Assembly: GCA_045600045.1 (NCBI GenBank)
Contig: JAZRXD010000051.1
Span: forward strand, 50,940-114,939
Reading direction: 5' to 3'
Origin: UBA1715 sp045600045
Lineage (GTDB): Bacteria; Bacteroidota; Bacteroidia; Bacteroidales; UBA1715
Length of the DNA: 64,000 nucleotides
Each line of letters opens with the position of its first letter. The stretch's first letter is position 1. The notes under the pieces were generated by a model. The model did not search any database, was not told the origin of the DNA, and saw only the letters and a program-made list of their open reading frames with translations. Below, piece after piece: positions 51,557-62,700 of this stretch. The translations under genes were made by a program, and so were the position numbers.

Positions 51557-51880
51557 ATGGCAGACGAAGATAAAGAATTGAAACGTATTCAGGATGAAGT
51601 TGTTATGACGCTTAAAACCGTTTATGACCCTGAAATTCCTGTTGATATTTACGAACTTGGTTTGATTTACAAAATTGAATACAAACTGCCTATCATAGAA
51701 ATTGATATGACGCTTACATCGCCGAACTGCCCTATGGCAGAGCCTTTAGTTTATGAAATTCAAACAAAATTAAAACTGATTAACGGTGTTGAAGATGTTG
51801 CCGTAAATATTGTTCTTGAACCAGAATGGAATCAGGATATGATGACAGAAGAAGCAAAACTTAAACTTGGATTGCTATGA
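51557..51880 (+). CDS. SufT/MIP18-like (DUF59) iron-sulfur assembly protein
   Basis: 107 residues. DUF59 features are TLKTVYDPEIPVDIYELGLIYKI, DMTLTSPNCPMAEPL (conserved Cys58) and VNIVLEPEWNQDMMTEEAKLKLGL. Such proteins help mature Fe-S proteins, acting after the basic scaffold. Its pairing with sufE supports this. Its last 4 bases overlap the wbpE start (ATGA), so translation of the sugar gene is coupled to it. Confidence 0.92.
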   Translation: MADEDKELKRIQDEVVMTLKTVYDPEIPVDIYELGLIYKIEYKLPIIEIDMTLTSPNCPMAEPLVYEIQTKLKLINGVEDVAVNIVLEPEWNQDMMTEEAKLKLGLL

Positions 51881-52992
51881 AACCCGTGCAAATGGTTGAC
51901 TTATATGGCCAATACATTGCTCGGAAAACAGAATTTGACGAGGCGTTATCGTCTGTTATTTCATCATCAAAATTTATTCAAGGTCCAGAGGTTCTTAGTT
52001 TTCAAAAAGAATTGGCGGAGTATCTTGGCGTAAAACACGTAGTTACTTGTGGTAACGGCACAGATGCACTGACAATTGCCTTGTGGACTTTGGATTTGCC
52101 GAAAGACAGCGAAGTTATTACCGCTGATTTTTCATTCATTGCAGCTGCCGAAGCCATTGCACGTGTTGGGCTTACGCCAGTTTTGGCCGATGTTGACCTT
52201 GATACATTTACTCTCAATCCACAATCAGTTGAAAGATTGATTACACCAAAAACGAAAGCAATTATTCCCGTTCATTTGTTTGGTCAATCAGCACCAATGG
52301 ACGAAATCATGCGGATTGCTTCCACATATAATCTCAAAGTAATAGAAGATTGTGCCCAATGTTTTGGCGCTGAATATATTACAAATGGCTCAGCAAAAAA
52401 ACTTGGAACAATAGGCGACATTGGCTGTACGTCGTTTTTCCCTTCGAAAAATCTTGGTTGCTTTGGCGATGGCGGAGCAATTTTTACAAACAATGATGAA
52501 CTTGCTGAAAAAATACGACGTATTGCAAATCATGGTTGCTTAGAAAAGTACAATCATCTTGAAGTTGGCGTGAATTCACGGTTGGATGCAATACAAGCTG
52601 CAATTTTGAGCATCAAATTGAAATATATAGATGGTTATAATACCAGACGACAGGCGGCGGCAAAATGGTATTCGTATAATTTACAATCTGTAGAATGGTT
52701 GCAGAGACCTCAAATGCAAAAAAAATCCACCCACGTTTTTCATCAATATACATTGCGGGTGCTTACAAATAATAACAAAGAATTACAGGAATATTTGCAA
52801 AAGGCAGGCATCCCGTCAATGATTTATTATCCTAAACCATTGCATGAGCAGGCTTCGTTGAAACAATTTCCTCACGATGATTGTGTGAATTCCACGTTAT
52901 TGACTTCGCAAGTTTTGAGTTTGCCAATGCACACCGAATTGGATGAAGAACAAATTATCTATATTTGTGGGTTAGTAGAAAAATTCAAATGA
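51877..52992 (+). CDS. wbpE: UDP-sugar aminotransferase, WbpE-like (DegT/DnrJ/EryC1 family)
   Basis: 371 residues, PLP-dependent. It resembles WbpE of Pseudomonas, which aminates the 3-keto form of UDP-GlcNAcA. Shared segments are QGPEVLSFQKELAEYLG, CGNGTDALTIAL, TKAIIPVHLFGQSAPMDEI, VIEDCAQCFGAEY, TSFFPSKNLGCFGDGGAIF (PLP Lys191) and VGVNSRLDAIQAAILSIKL. Its product would be the substrate for the acetyltransferase encoded next, whose start overlaps its stop (ATGA). In Porphyromonas the corresponding enzyme (PorR) is needed for surface anchoring of T9SS cargo. The exact sugar is inferred. Confidence 0.9.
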   Translation: MKPVQMVDLYGQYIARKTEFDEALSSVISSSKFIQGPEVLSFQKELAEYLGVKHVVTCGNGTDALTIALWTLDLPKDSEVITADFSFIAAAEAIARVGLTPVLADVDLDTFTLNPQSVERLITPKTKAIIPVHLFGQSAPMDEIMRIASTYNLKVIEDCAQCFGAEYITNGSAKKLGTIGDIGCTSFFPSKNLGCFGDGGAIFTNNDELAEKIRRIANHGCLEKYNHLEVGVNSRLDAIQAAILSIKLKYIDGYNTRRQAAAKWYSYNLQSVEWLQRPQMQKKSTHVFHQYTLRVLTNNNKELQEYLQKAGIPSMIYYPKPLHEQASLKQFPHDDCVNSTLLTSQVLSLPMHTELDEEQIIYICGLVEKFK

Positions 52993-53573
52993 CCAAAAAT
53001 TATTTTGTCCACGAATCTTCTTATGTAGATGCTGATTGCGAAATTGGCTCTGGCACAAAGATTTGGCATTTTTCACACATTATGTCGGGTGCGAAAATCG
53101 GGAATGATTGTAATATCGGACAAAATGTGGTAGTTTCTCCTAATGTTGTGTTGGGTAACAATGTGAAAATTCAAAATAATGTATCGGTTTATACTGGCGT
53201 GATTTGCGAAGACGATGTTTTTATTGGACCTTCGGTTGTTTTTACGAATGTGATTAATCCACGAAGTGCTATTTCCCGAAAAATGGAATACAAACCAACT
53301 GTGGTTAAAAAAGGAGCAAGTATTGGCGCAAATGCTACAATAGTTTGTGGTCATACGATTGGCGAATTTGCAATGATTGGTGCAGGTTCTGTGGTTACCA
53401 AAGATGTGAAATCATTTGCTTTAATGGTTGGAAATCCTTCTCGTCAAAATGGATGGGTAAGCGAATATGGTCACAAACTCGTTTTTGATGAAAGTAATAC
53501 TGCGATTTGTCCCGAAAGTGGACAAAAATATATTTTTGATTCAGAGAAAAACGAAGTTAAGAGAGTGAAATAA
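52989..53573 (+). CDS. wbpD: UDP-sugar N-acetyltransferase, WbpD-like
   Basis: 194 residues, left-handed beta-helix of hexapeptide repeats. It matches WbpD, which acetylates the 3-amino group to give UDP-2,3-diacetamido-uronic acid: SGTKIWHFSHIMSGAKIG, CNIGQNVVVSPNV, KIQNNVSVYTGV, FIGPSVVFTNVINPRS, KKGASIGANATIVCGHTIG and ALMVGNPSRQNGWVSEYG. The start ATG at 52989 overlaps the wbpE stop; an in-frame TTG at 52965 is rejected. The other enzymes of the route (WbpA- or UgdA-like, WbpB-like) are not in this window. Confidence 0.92.
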   Translation: MTKNYFVHESSYVDADCEIGSGTKIWHFSHIMSGAKIGNDCNIGQNVVVSPNVVLGNNVKIQNNVSVYTGVICEDDVFIGPSVVFTNVINPRSAISRKMEYKPTVVKKGASIGANATIVCGHTIGEFAMIGAGSVVTKDVKSFALMVGNPSRQNGWVSEYGHKLVFDESNTAICPESGQKYIFDSEKNEVKRVK

Positions 53574-53627
53574 ATCTCTATAACTATCAATAAATCAAAA
53601 AAATCCATTAAAAGTTGACTTTGTTTG

Positions 53628-53661
53628 TTTGAAAGTGTTATTTTTACACCTTGTAACTTTA
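53628..53661 (+). promoter_or_regulatory. Possible promoter of the second giant gene
   Basis: TTTG at 53628-53631, a 22-base spacer and TAACTTTA at 53654-53661, one mismatch from the consensus. It lies 58 bases before the ATG. Confidence 0.4.
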
Positions 53662-53719
53662 TGCTTGTAATATAGAGTCTTATTTAATAGATAGTTTTGA
53701 ATTTGAAAAATAGATAATT

Positions 53720-56700
53720 ATGAAACGATTTCTGATAATTTTGGGTTTGCTTGTTCTTGGTGCTACGATGTCGTTTGCACAGACTGCCGTCGTTGCAGGA
53801 ACGGATTTTAGCCAAAAGGATAAATTTGTTGAAGCTATTGAATGGCGATCTTGGAATTTTTCCACAATAAGCAAATATGGTGCGGAATCTTCCACATCAT
53901 TTGTGCCGGCGTATGATCAAGTGGCTGATGGCGATGATATTAAGAATGGAAAATTAGGATGGATTATTGTGCCAAATCCTTTTCAATTAGGAACAAATGA
54001 AAATGATGAAACTAGTTTGTATCCTGATATTGAAGATGATATGTTCGTGTCATCAATTGTGGGGAAATCAGCAAATAATAATTTGTTGACCATTAACGTG
54101 GCTGGTTTGAAGCCTGGGACAGCATATAGTGTGACATTGACTTTTTATTTATTATATCCTTCAACAGGAAATTCTTGGGATCAAAGTTTAGGATTTTTAT
54201 TTGGAGCTCCCGATGCATACGGAAATATAAACGGAGCAGCTAATTCGGGAACTTTATCGCCAACCGATGTGGGTGTCGCAAAAACATTGACGTATAGTGG
54301 GACATTGGCTGCCGATCAATCTTCGGTTGATTTGGAATTGCATTTGGGTTACAATTTCAATTCAAAAGCTGTGTTTGGTATATCCGATATTCAAGTAAAA
54401 GGAACGATAAATCCGTTTGTTGTTTCTGGACAAGGTGTGGAAATGTGCCGTGGCGAACAAACATTGTTGAAATTGGATAGAGATTATGGCGAAGATGCGA
54501 CATATAAATGGGAAAAATCGTCGAATGGTTCTTCGTGGACTCAAGCTTCAACAAAATCAAGTTTGTACGATGAAGTAAAGGATCCAAAAATGTATTATCG
54601 TGCTACGGTAAATGGTGTCACAACTTCTCCATTAACTGTTTCTACAATAACTTGTTGCGAAACCGAAGTTGATGGAAAAACCGTTTACTCTTCCCGTGAA
54701 ACTATTTATTATGAGGATTTTGGTTATTTTGTTGATGACCATGAATATGTTCATGCCGATCCTATTTCACGTACGGAATCTACTTCTATGACACCTTCAA
54801 ATTATATTATCAATAGAACGAATTGTCCGTTCTCTTTGCCTGCCGGTGCAGGTTCTTTTGATGCAACAGGACAAGTCAACGACGGTTCGTATGCTGTAGT
54901 TGTGCCAACAAGTATGGGTTACAAAACCGATTATTGGGCAACGTGGATGAATGGTAGTGGGGCAATCACTCAAGACCATTCTAGTCAGCTTAATGGTATT
55001 GATGGAAGTGCCTGTTTGTTTATGAACGTAAAACAAAATTTCTTGGGCAATATTTTCGAACATCAAATCACTGGTTTGTGTACAGGTAAAAAGTTAACAT
55101 TCGAGTGCTACGTTGGTAATATGTCCGATGGAACTTCTCCAATAATTTCTTTACGAATAAAAGATAAAAATGGAAAGGTTCTTGGTTCTGTAGAAAATTT
55201 CTCTCCGGGAAAAGGTGCTGGTTGGCAACGTATTGTCATTGACGATTTGATTTTGAATGAATCGGATATTGTGTTTGAAATTTATAGTGGTTCCGATGGA
55301 AGTGGACAAAATTTCTGGGATAAAGGTTGCGACTTGTGTATCGACGATATTAAAATCATGGCTTGTTCTTCTCCTGCGTTGGATTTGTTTTCGAATGTTG
55401 ATGAATTGGAACGTGCCACTGAGGTTTGTTCCGATCCGTTCACACTTGGTTCAGTTGCAAGTAATTTGTTGGCAAGCTATTATGGTTCATCGTTGCAGTA
55501 TGTGTTCCAATATTCAAAAACTCCGGATGTGGAATCAAGTTGGGTACAAATCGGTTCTCCTTCAACCAATAGTACATATACCATTGCAAATCCAAAAGAA
55601 TCTCCGATTTTCTCGAATGTTAAAAATGGCGAGTCAATGTATTTCCGTGTTGTTGCGGCAACTGCAAACACGTTGAAAACGACTTCTACATTTTCGCAAA
55701 CAAACTATTGTAAGAATTATTCCATTTCTCCGTCGGTTGAGGCAATTATGAATTGTCCTTCGTGTACCGAACCGAAAAAAGTAACGATTACGCCAAGTGG
55801 AAAAACAGCATTGTGTCCTGGTGACAAAGTTTCTTTTACTGTTACTGCACAAGACGATGCTTCTACGTTTAATTACACTTGGTACAAAGGGAACGATGTC
55901 GTGACAACAAAAACTGCTGCAACATTGCCGTTGAATAATATAGAGGAAGCTGGTGTTTATAAAGTTTTGGTTAAAGATGTGAACTTCCCGACATTGACTT
56001 CGTGTCAAACAAGTGCTGAAGTCGAAGTAACTATGTTGGATTATCCAACTGCTTTAATTTCTGGCGGTGGCGAATATTGCGAAGGTGATGCTGTTTCTGA
56101 TGTTACGGTGAAATTTACTGGAACTGCTCCGTTTAAATATACATATTATGAAAATGGAACGGAAGGCGCTAGTAAAACGGCAACAACAACTTCTGCTGCA
56201 ATAACACCGTCGAAAACGGTAGCGACTGGCGATACATATTCAGAATATGTTTACACAATGGCAAGTTTGTCCGATGCTAATTGTACAGCTCCTGTGGCTA
56301 ATCTCACAACTACAACAAGTGGCAAGGCAACTGTTGTGATTGGCGCCGTTCCAACGGCTACAATTACAGCAAATCCGGAAAATGCGAAAGTTTGTGCTCC
56401 CGGTTCTGTAGAACTGATGGGCTCTTCGTCGGTGAGCGGTGCGACATTGGCTTGGGGTGGAGTCGGCTCTGGAAGTTCAGAATTTCTTACTGCAAGTAAA
56501 TCAGGTGATTATACACTGACAACTACAAATAAGATAACGTCATCGTTAAGTTGTAAAAGTAAAACTACTACACAAGCAGTGGAAATAGAAGCGAAACCTA
56601 TTGTAACTCTTGAAGTTGTTGGTGAAGATGCAGTTTGCAGTGGCGAAACAATTACTTTAAAGGCAACTTCAACAACAAGCAAAGGAACATATACGTGGTC

Positions 56701-59700
56701 TGGCGCAACAGGAAACGATATGACTGCTACTGTTAGTAAAACAGCAAAATGGCCGAATGTGGAATCGGTTGAAGTAACTGTAAATTACGAAAGTGAAGCT
56801 GGTTGTACGGCTGAACCGGTTAGTACAACGGTGAAATTCAATCCTGTTCCAACAGAACCTATAGAATCAAATGTAAAGAGTTATTGTATGAATGAAACTG
56901 CTGCCGATGTGAAGTTGAGTGCTGTTGCGGAAAGTGGCTGTAGTCTTGTGTGGTACAATGGCTCTTCAAAACTTTCTGCACCGCCTTCGATTAGCGTAAA
57001 AAAACATGATATGTTTAATTATTCGGTTTCTCAAACGTACGAAGGTTGCGAAAGTGACAAAACCAATATATCGATAGTTGTCAATGCCAAGTTGGAACCA
57101 GAAATTGTTATAGATAACAAAGAATTGTGTGCTGGCGGAACTACTGAAGTAACGATTGCTGAGGCTAATAAATATACGGTTACTTGGTCGGAAAGTGCCT
57201 CTACTTTATTTGATAACAAATCTTCGAAAACACCGACTTTCACGGCTCCAACTTCGGTAAATACCAAATTGGAATACAAAGTACACGTTGCTGTTGCAAA
57301 TGATGATTGCGATGGTGAGAACGATGCGACAATAACGGTTTATCCGACACCGGTGATTACTATATCTCCTTCTTCACAAACAATCTGTGATGAAACTTCT
57401 GCGGAATATATCGTTACTGTAACGGGCGATGATGGTGTAGGAACTGGTTCATGGAGCACGAATGTTACAGCAAACGACAAAAAATCGTCATACTCTGCAT
57501 CTGGAGCGGTTTCAAATGAAATGATAACGTATGACTATACAAGTAGTCACGGTTGTCCTGCAGTTAAAGCAAACGCAACAGTTACTGTGAATGCGATACC
57601 TGTTCCGCCTACAACGATAGATTATTCTAATTGCTTGAATGCTGCCGAGGTTTCTTTGATTGATTATGTGACAAAGAAAACAGGCTCATTGAATTGGTAC
57701 GGCACGAATGCAACAGGAGGTACTTCGAATCCGTCGGCTCCAGTTCCGAGTACAGCGACGGCAACTACTTCGCCGGTTGCATATTATGTTTCTCAAACAG
57801 TGAATGATTGTGAAAGTGAACGTGCTTCGATAGCGGTAACAATCAACGATAAATTGACACCTGTGATTGCATATTCTGAGAACAGCGGAAATACAGAGAA
57901 CGATGGTGTTGTTTGTGCTGGTTCAGAAATAGGTTTGGCGGTAGCCGGAAATTACCAGAACGTTACTTGGTCAGGTGCCGCAGCTTCGTATATGCCGTTG
58001 ACGAGTGGCAAGTCGGTTTCGTTCACGGGAACGACTGCTGGTACGTATGCGGTGAACGTTTCCGTAGTTGATGATAATGGTTGCGATGGTTCCGGCGTGG
58101 GCTCTGTAACGGTAAATCCTGTTCCTGATGCAACATTATCTACTCTAACGGATGAATGTGAGTCGGAAACGACAGAACAGACGTTGACTGCCAATGTAAC
58201 TCCTTCAACATTGTCTGGTACGGGAATTTGGACGGGCGACATCTCTAAGAAAACTGAAACGACGGCAGGTTTCACGCCAAGTGTTGCCAAAGCTGGCTTG
58301 CACAATATCACGTATAGTTTCATAAGTAGTGATGGTTGCGAAATGAAACAACCTGCAACGAAAAGCGTGAATGTGTTTGCAATGCCGAATATTACGATTA
58401 CACCGAGCGTTTCTGCCATCTGCGAGTCGGGTGCAAATTCCGGCGACGTTACTATGAAAATGAATGGAACGTATAGCACAACAGGAACAAAGGCACAAAC
58501 ATTTGCTTATTCAAGTTCAACATTAACAGGCGTTGATGCGACGACAGGAACATTTAATTCAAATTCTCAGTCGGAAGGAAACCACACTGTCTCGTTGACT
58601 TATACTGACGCAAATGGCTGTCTTGGTACTGCGGAAACTACCGTAAAAGTCAATGCCCGCCCTGTTGCTGATATTACTGAAAATCCGATGGCAATATGCG
58701 ACTATGCTTCACCGATAACATTGAAGGCAAAGGTTAATTCCGCAGAAGTTTCGGACGGAACATTTACCGGAACTGGTGTCAGTGGGAAGGTATTCACGCC
58801 GAGCACACAAATAAAAGGTGCAAATGTTATCAAGTTCAACTACACCGATGCGAATGGCTGTTCGTCTGTCGAAGTTGAGCATACAATTACGGTGAACCAT
58901 ACCGACGCTCCGGAAACGACTCCGGCAAGTGCTTCGAATATAGACGTCACCAATCAGGCTGCTGTTCCTGAATTGTTGGCGACAGGTTCGAATATCAAAT
59001 GGTATTCGGTTGCCGATACAAATTCTACAATGATACAGTTGGGCGCAAGTTTCCAACCAACATTTGTCGATGTTAATGATGGTTTGGGTGGCGGTTCCGA
59101 TGGTTTGATGGATGTCGGTACATATACGGCGTATGCGACACAAACGGAGAATAACTGTCAGTCTGTTCCTGCCGAAGCAACATTGACAATTACGGATTGT
59201 AAAGCTAAAGCTCCTTCATCTGTTACATATCACGCCTGTGTAAAGAGTGACTACGACACCGAAACTCAGATGGAAATAACAGCTACTTCTAATCAAGATG
59301 GAGCTGATAATTTCTGTTGGTTCTTGTCTAGAACGGATATTCCAAATGGAACAGTTGCTACATTAGCGGAAGCACAAGGTTTGGCTAACGCATCGGGAGA
59401 AAAGTATACTTTAAATGTGAGTGATTTTGATGCAGAAAAAACAATTACGGTATATGTATCGGAATATTATGCGGCTGACCAGTGTTTTAGTGCCGCCGTG
59501 CCAGTAAATGTGATAGTTCATGCATTGCCTGAACCAACGATTACGAATCCGGGCGACATTTGTAGTACGGTGGGTGAAATAATGGTTGCATACGCTCCGA
59601 CGACAGGTGGTAGTATTTCTTCTACGTTGTCGGCCGAAAGCGGACATGGTTCGGTTGATGGCAACAAATGGTCGATTTATTTTGATGACACAAAAACAGG

Positions 59701-62700
59701 TGAAACCGAATCTAAATTGACTGTTGCAACTGATGAAGTTTGGGCATCTGGTACGGCACAGGAAAAAACCTGCCACAACGAGGTTACAGAAACATTCTCG
59801 GTAACTCATGTTGTTGCTCCGGAAGGAACTGGTATCGGTGCGAATAGTCCACAGATTTGGAGTGCCAGCAAACTAGATTTGCTTCCTGAATTGAAAATAA
59901 CAAATGTTGACGGCGCTTCGTTAAGTGTGAAGGACGAGTTCAATACGGAAATAGGTGCAGGTTCGCCGTTGGCAATGGTAGGAAAAATCACAGATGAAGG
60001 TACATACACTTATATTGTGACAAAAACATTGAACGGATGTCCTGCAAGTTCGGTTTCCACATGGAATATTGTTGAATGTCCTACGCCTGCTCCAAATCCA
60101 GAATCGGTGAATATTTGTGCTGGTCAGGATGCGTTGCCGGAAATTGATGCAAACGGAACAGGAAGTGAATTCGTATGGTACGACGCCGAAGATAATGTAA
60201 TTTCGGGTAAATCGACATCGAAATTGGATTTGAAAACACTTTCGGGATATGCTTCGACAGCCGAGATGGAAACAACGGTATATATGTTCAGCGTGAAACA
60301 GGACGGCGATGATGGAGCCGGTGGACGTTGTTTTGGACCAACGGCAAATGTTTCGGTAACGGTGAACGCATTACCAAAAATTTCGATAGATGATTTGAAC
60401 GAGAACAGCAATATATTATGTTATGCCGGTGGTAGCGTAATGGCTTCGGCAAAGGCAAACGGCTCGAAAGTAAGCGGAGGTGTTTGGTCGATGACCGATG
60501 CCACAAGTGTTTCTGTTACGGGCATAAACGCATCTGGTGTCATTGATCCTACGTTTAATGGAATGGCTGACGGAAACTACACGATTACATATTCGTACAC
60601 CGATGAAAATGGTTGCGAAAATAGCGAGAGTTTGAATATCTCGGTAGAATATCCTGAAATTCCAACGACGGAAAAATATATAGGAATTACTCAAAATCCT
60701 GTTGAAGTGGAATTTACGGCAGGTGATGTGGAAAGCGGGGCTATTGTAGGTTGGTTCCGAACTACGAATGCTAAGAACGAGTTGAGTGGAAACGCAAATC
60801 CGTGGACGATAGACGAGGAAATGATAAATCCTTCGGAAGTTGGCATTTATTCATATTATGTTTCGCAGATAGTCAACGGTTGCGAAAGCGAACGTGAACT
60901 TCAAGAAATTGAAATAGTTGCCTGTCCTTGGACGGTAGAAAGTGTTGAAAGTGTTGATATTTGCGAAGGAACTGCAACGAAGGCAATGAAGGCTGTTGCT
61001 CCAGCGGAAATATCAGCTGATGTGAAGGCATGGCGATGGTCATCGGATGAAAGCTGCAGCAACATCATAAAAGAAAATACCGGAGCATCAAATAATACCT
61101 ACGAACAATCGAATATAACGACATTCGGAATCACGACATATTATGTGTCATATAAGGCTGTTGATCCAACAAGTGGACAAGATTGCTGGTCGGCTCCAAT
61201 GGCAGTGACGACGACAATTCACAGTAATCCGCAGATTTCGTTTGCAAAAGATGAAGAAACGGTTTGTTATACCGATGGTTTGATAAAAATAAATGTGAAT
61301 GCAACGCCAGGTGACAATGGAAATGGCATAAGCAACGGAAAAGGTTCTTTTGAATGGGAAACTTCAAATCCTGTTTCGGGAACCATCGAGCCGTATGAAA
61401 ACTACGCTTATTTCAATACGAAAAATGCTGATATTACACAAACGAAAAGTAGTTACAACATTACGTTTACGTATGTTGACGGACAAGGCTGTACGAATAG
61501 TGCAACAAGAACGCTCGACGTTGTATATTTGAATGCTCCTTCAACAACTGGCTATTTTGGTCTTTCGAATTGGAATTTCGATATTGAAGTGAAAGCTGTG
61601 AAGAATGGTGGCGATGCAATTCATTGGTTTGCCGATGAAAATTCAACAATGACGAAAAAAGGTGAGGGTGAAACATGGAAAACTGATGACAATCCTGATA
61701 AAATTATCGAAAAATCGTATTTCGCTCGTCAATACAATGCAACTGCGGGTTGCTATAGTGAACCAACTCCGGCTGATGTGAAAATTGTTCGTTGTCCTAT
61801 TCCTGTTGTTGTAGTTGATAATGTTGATAATTGTGTATATCAAGAAGTTCCAAAGTTAAGTGCATCAACTGGAGATTGGTCGGAACGTGATGGCTCAAAA
61901 TCGGAATTTAGATTCTATACTTCGTCTGACGCAGAAATGCCAGAATCAACTTCGGCAAGTGGAGAATATAATCCTGGAAGTAATGCTTCAACTGCTGGGG
62001 TTTATTCTTATTATATAGCGGAATACAACAGCTATCCTTTGGAAGGCTTGACATACGACAACGAAGGTTGTGAAGGTACTCGTTACAAAGCGTCAATCAC
62101 CAGAATTGAAACGCCAGCTCCTATAGTTACACCTTCAAATGCTTCGTTATGCGAAGGTGAAGACAATCCAACGTTTACTGCTGTAAGTTTGAATAACGAC
62201 ATTCTATGGTATGAGGAAGATCCAGGCGAAATAGGAGAACCGACAACAGAATACAACGGAATGGAAATTTCTTTTGTTCCAACAAGAACTGATGCATCGG
62301 ACAATACGTATGGTATTTGGACTTTGAGGTATGCTAATGGTTGTTATAGTGCGAGAACAAAAGTTGAGTATCTTGTGAAACCAATACCAGTAGCTCCAAT
62401 TTCGGAGCGTGTGGAAGTTTGCGACGGTGTTGAAGGAACTCTTACAGTTGATGTCTCGGATGAAGCAACGGTAAACTGGTTCTCCGATGCGAAAAAAACA
62501 ACATATTTGTCACAAGGTACTTCATATCAACCAAAAGTTAGCGGCGAAGGTGAATATACATATTATGTCGCACAAAAGATAAATGGTTGTTGGGGACCCG
62601 CTTCGAGTGTGGTTTACGAAATTAAAGCAATTCCTAATCAACCAATCGTGCCAAATCCAGGTAATTTGTGCGAATATGATCCAACTCCAGTATTATCGAC

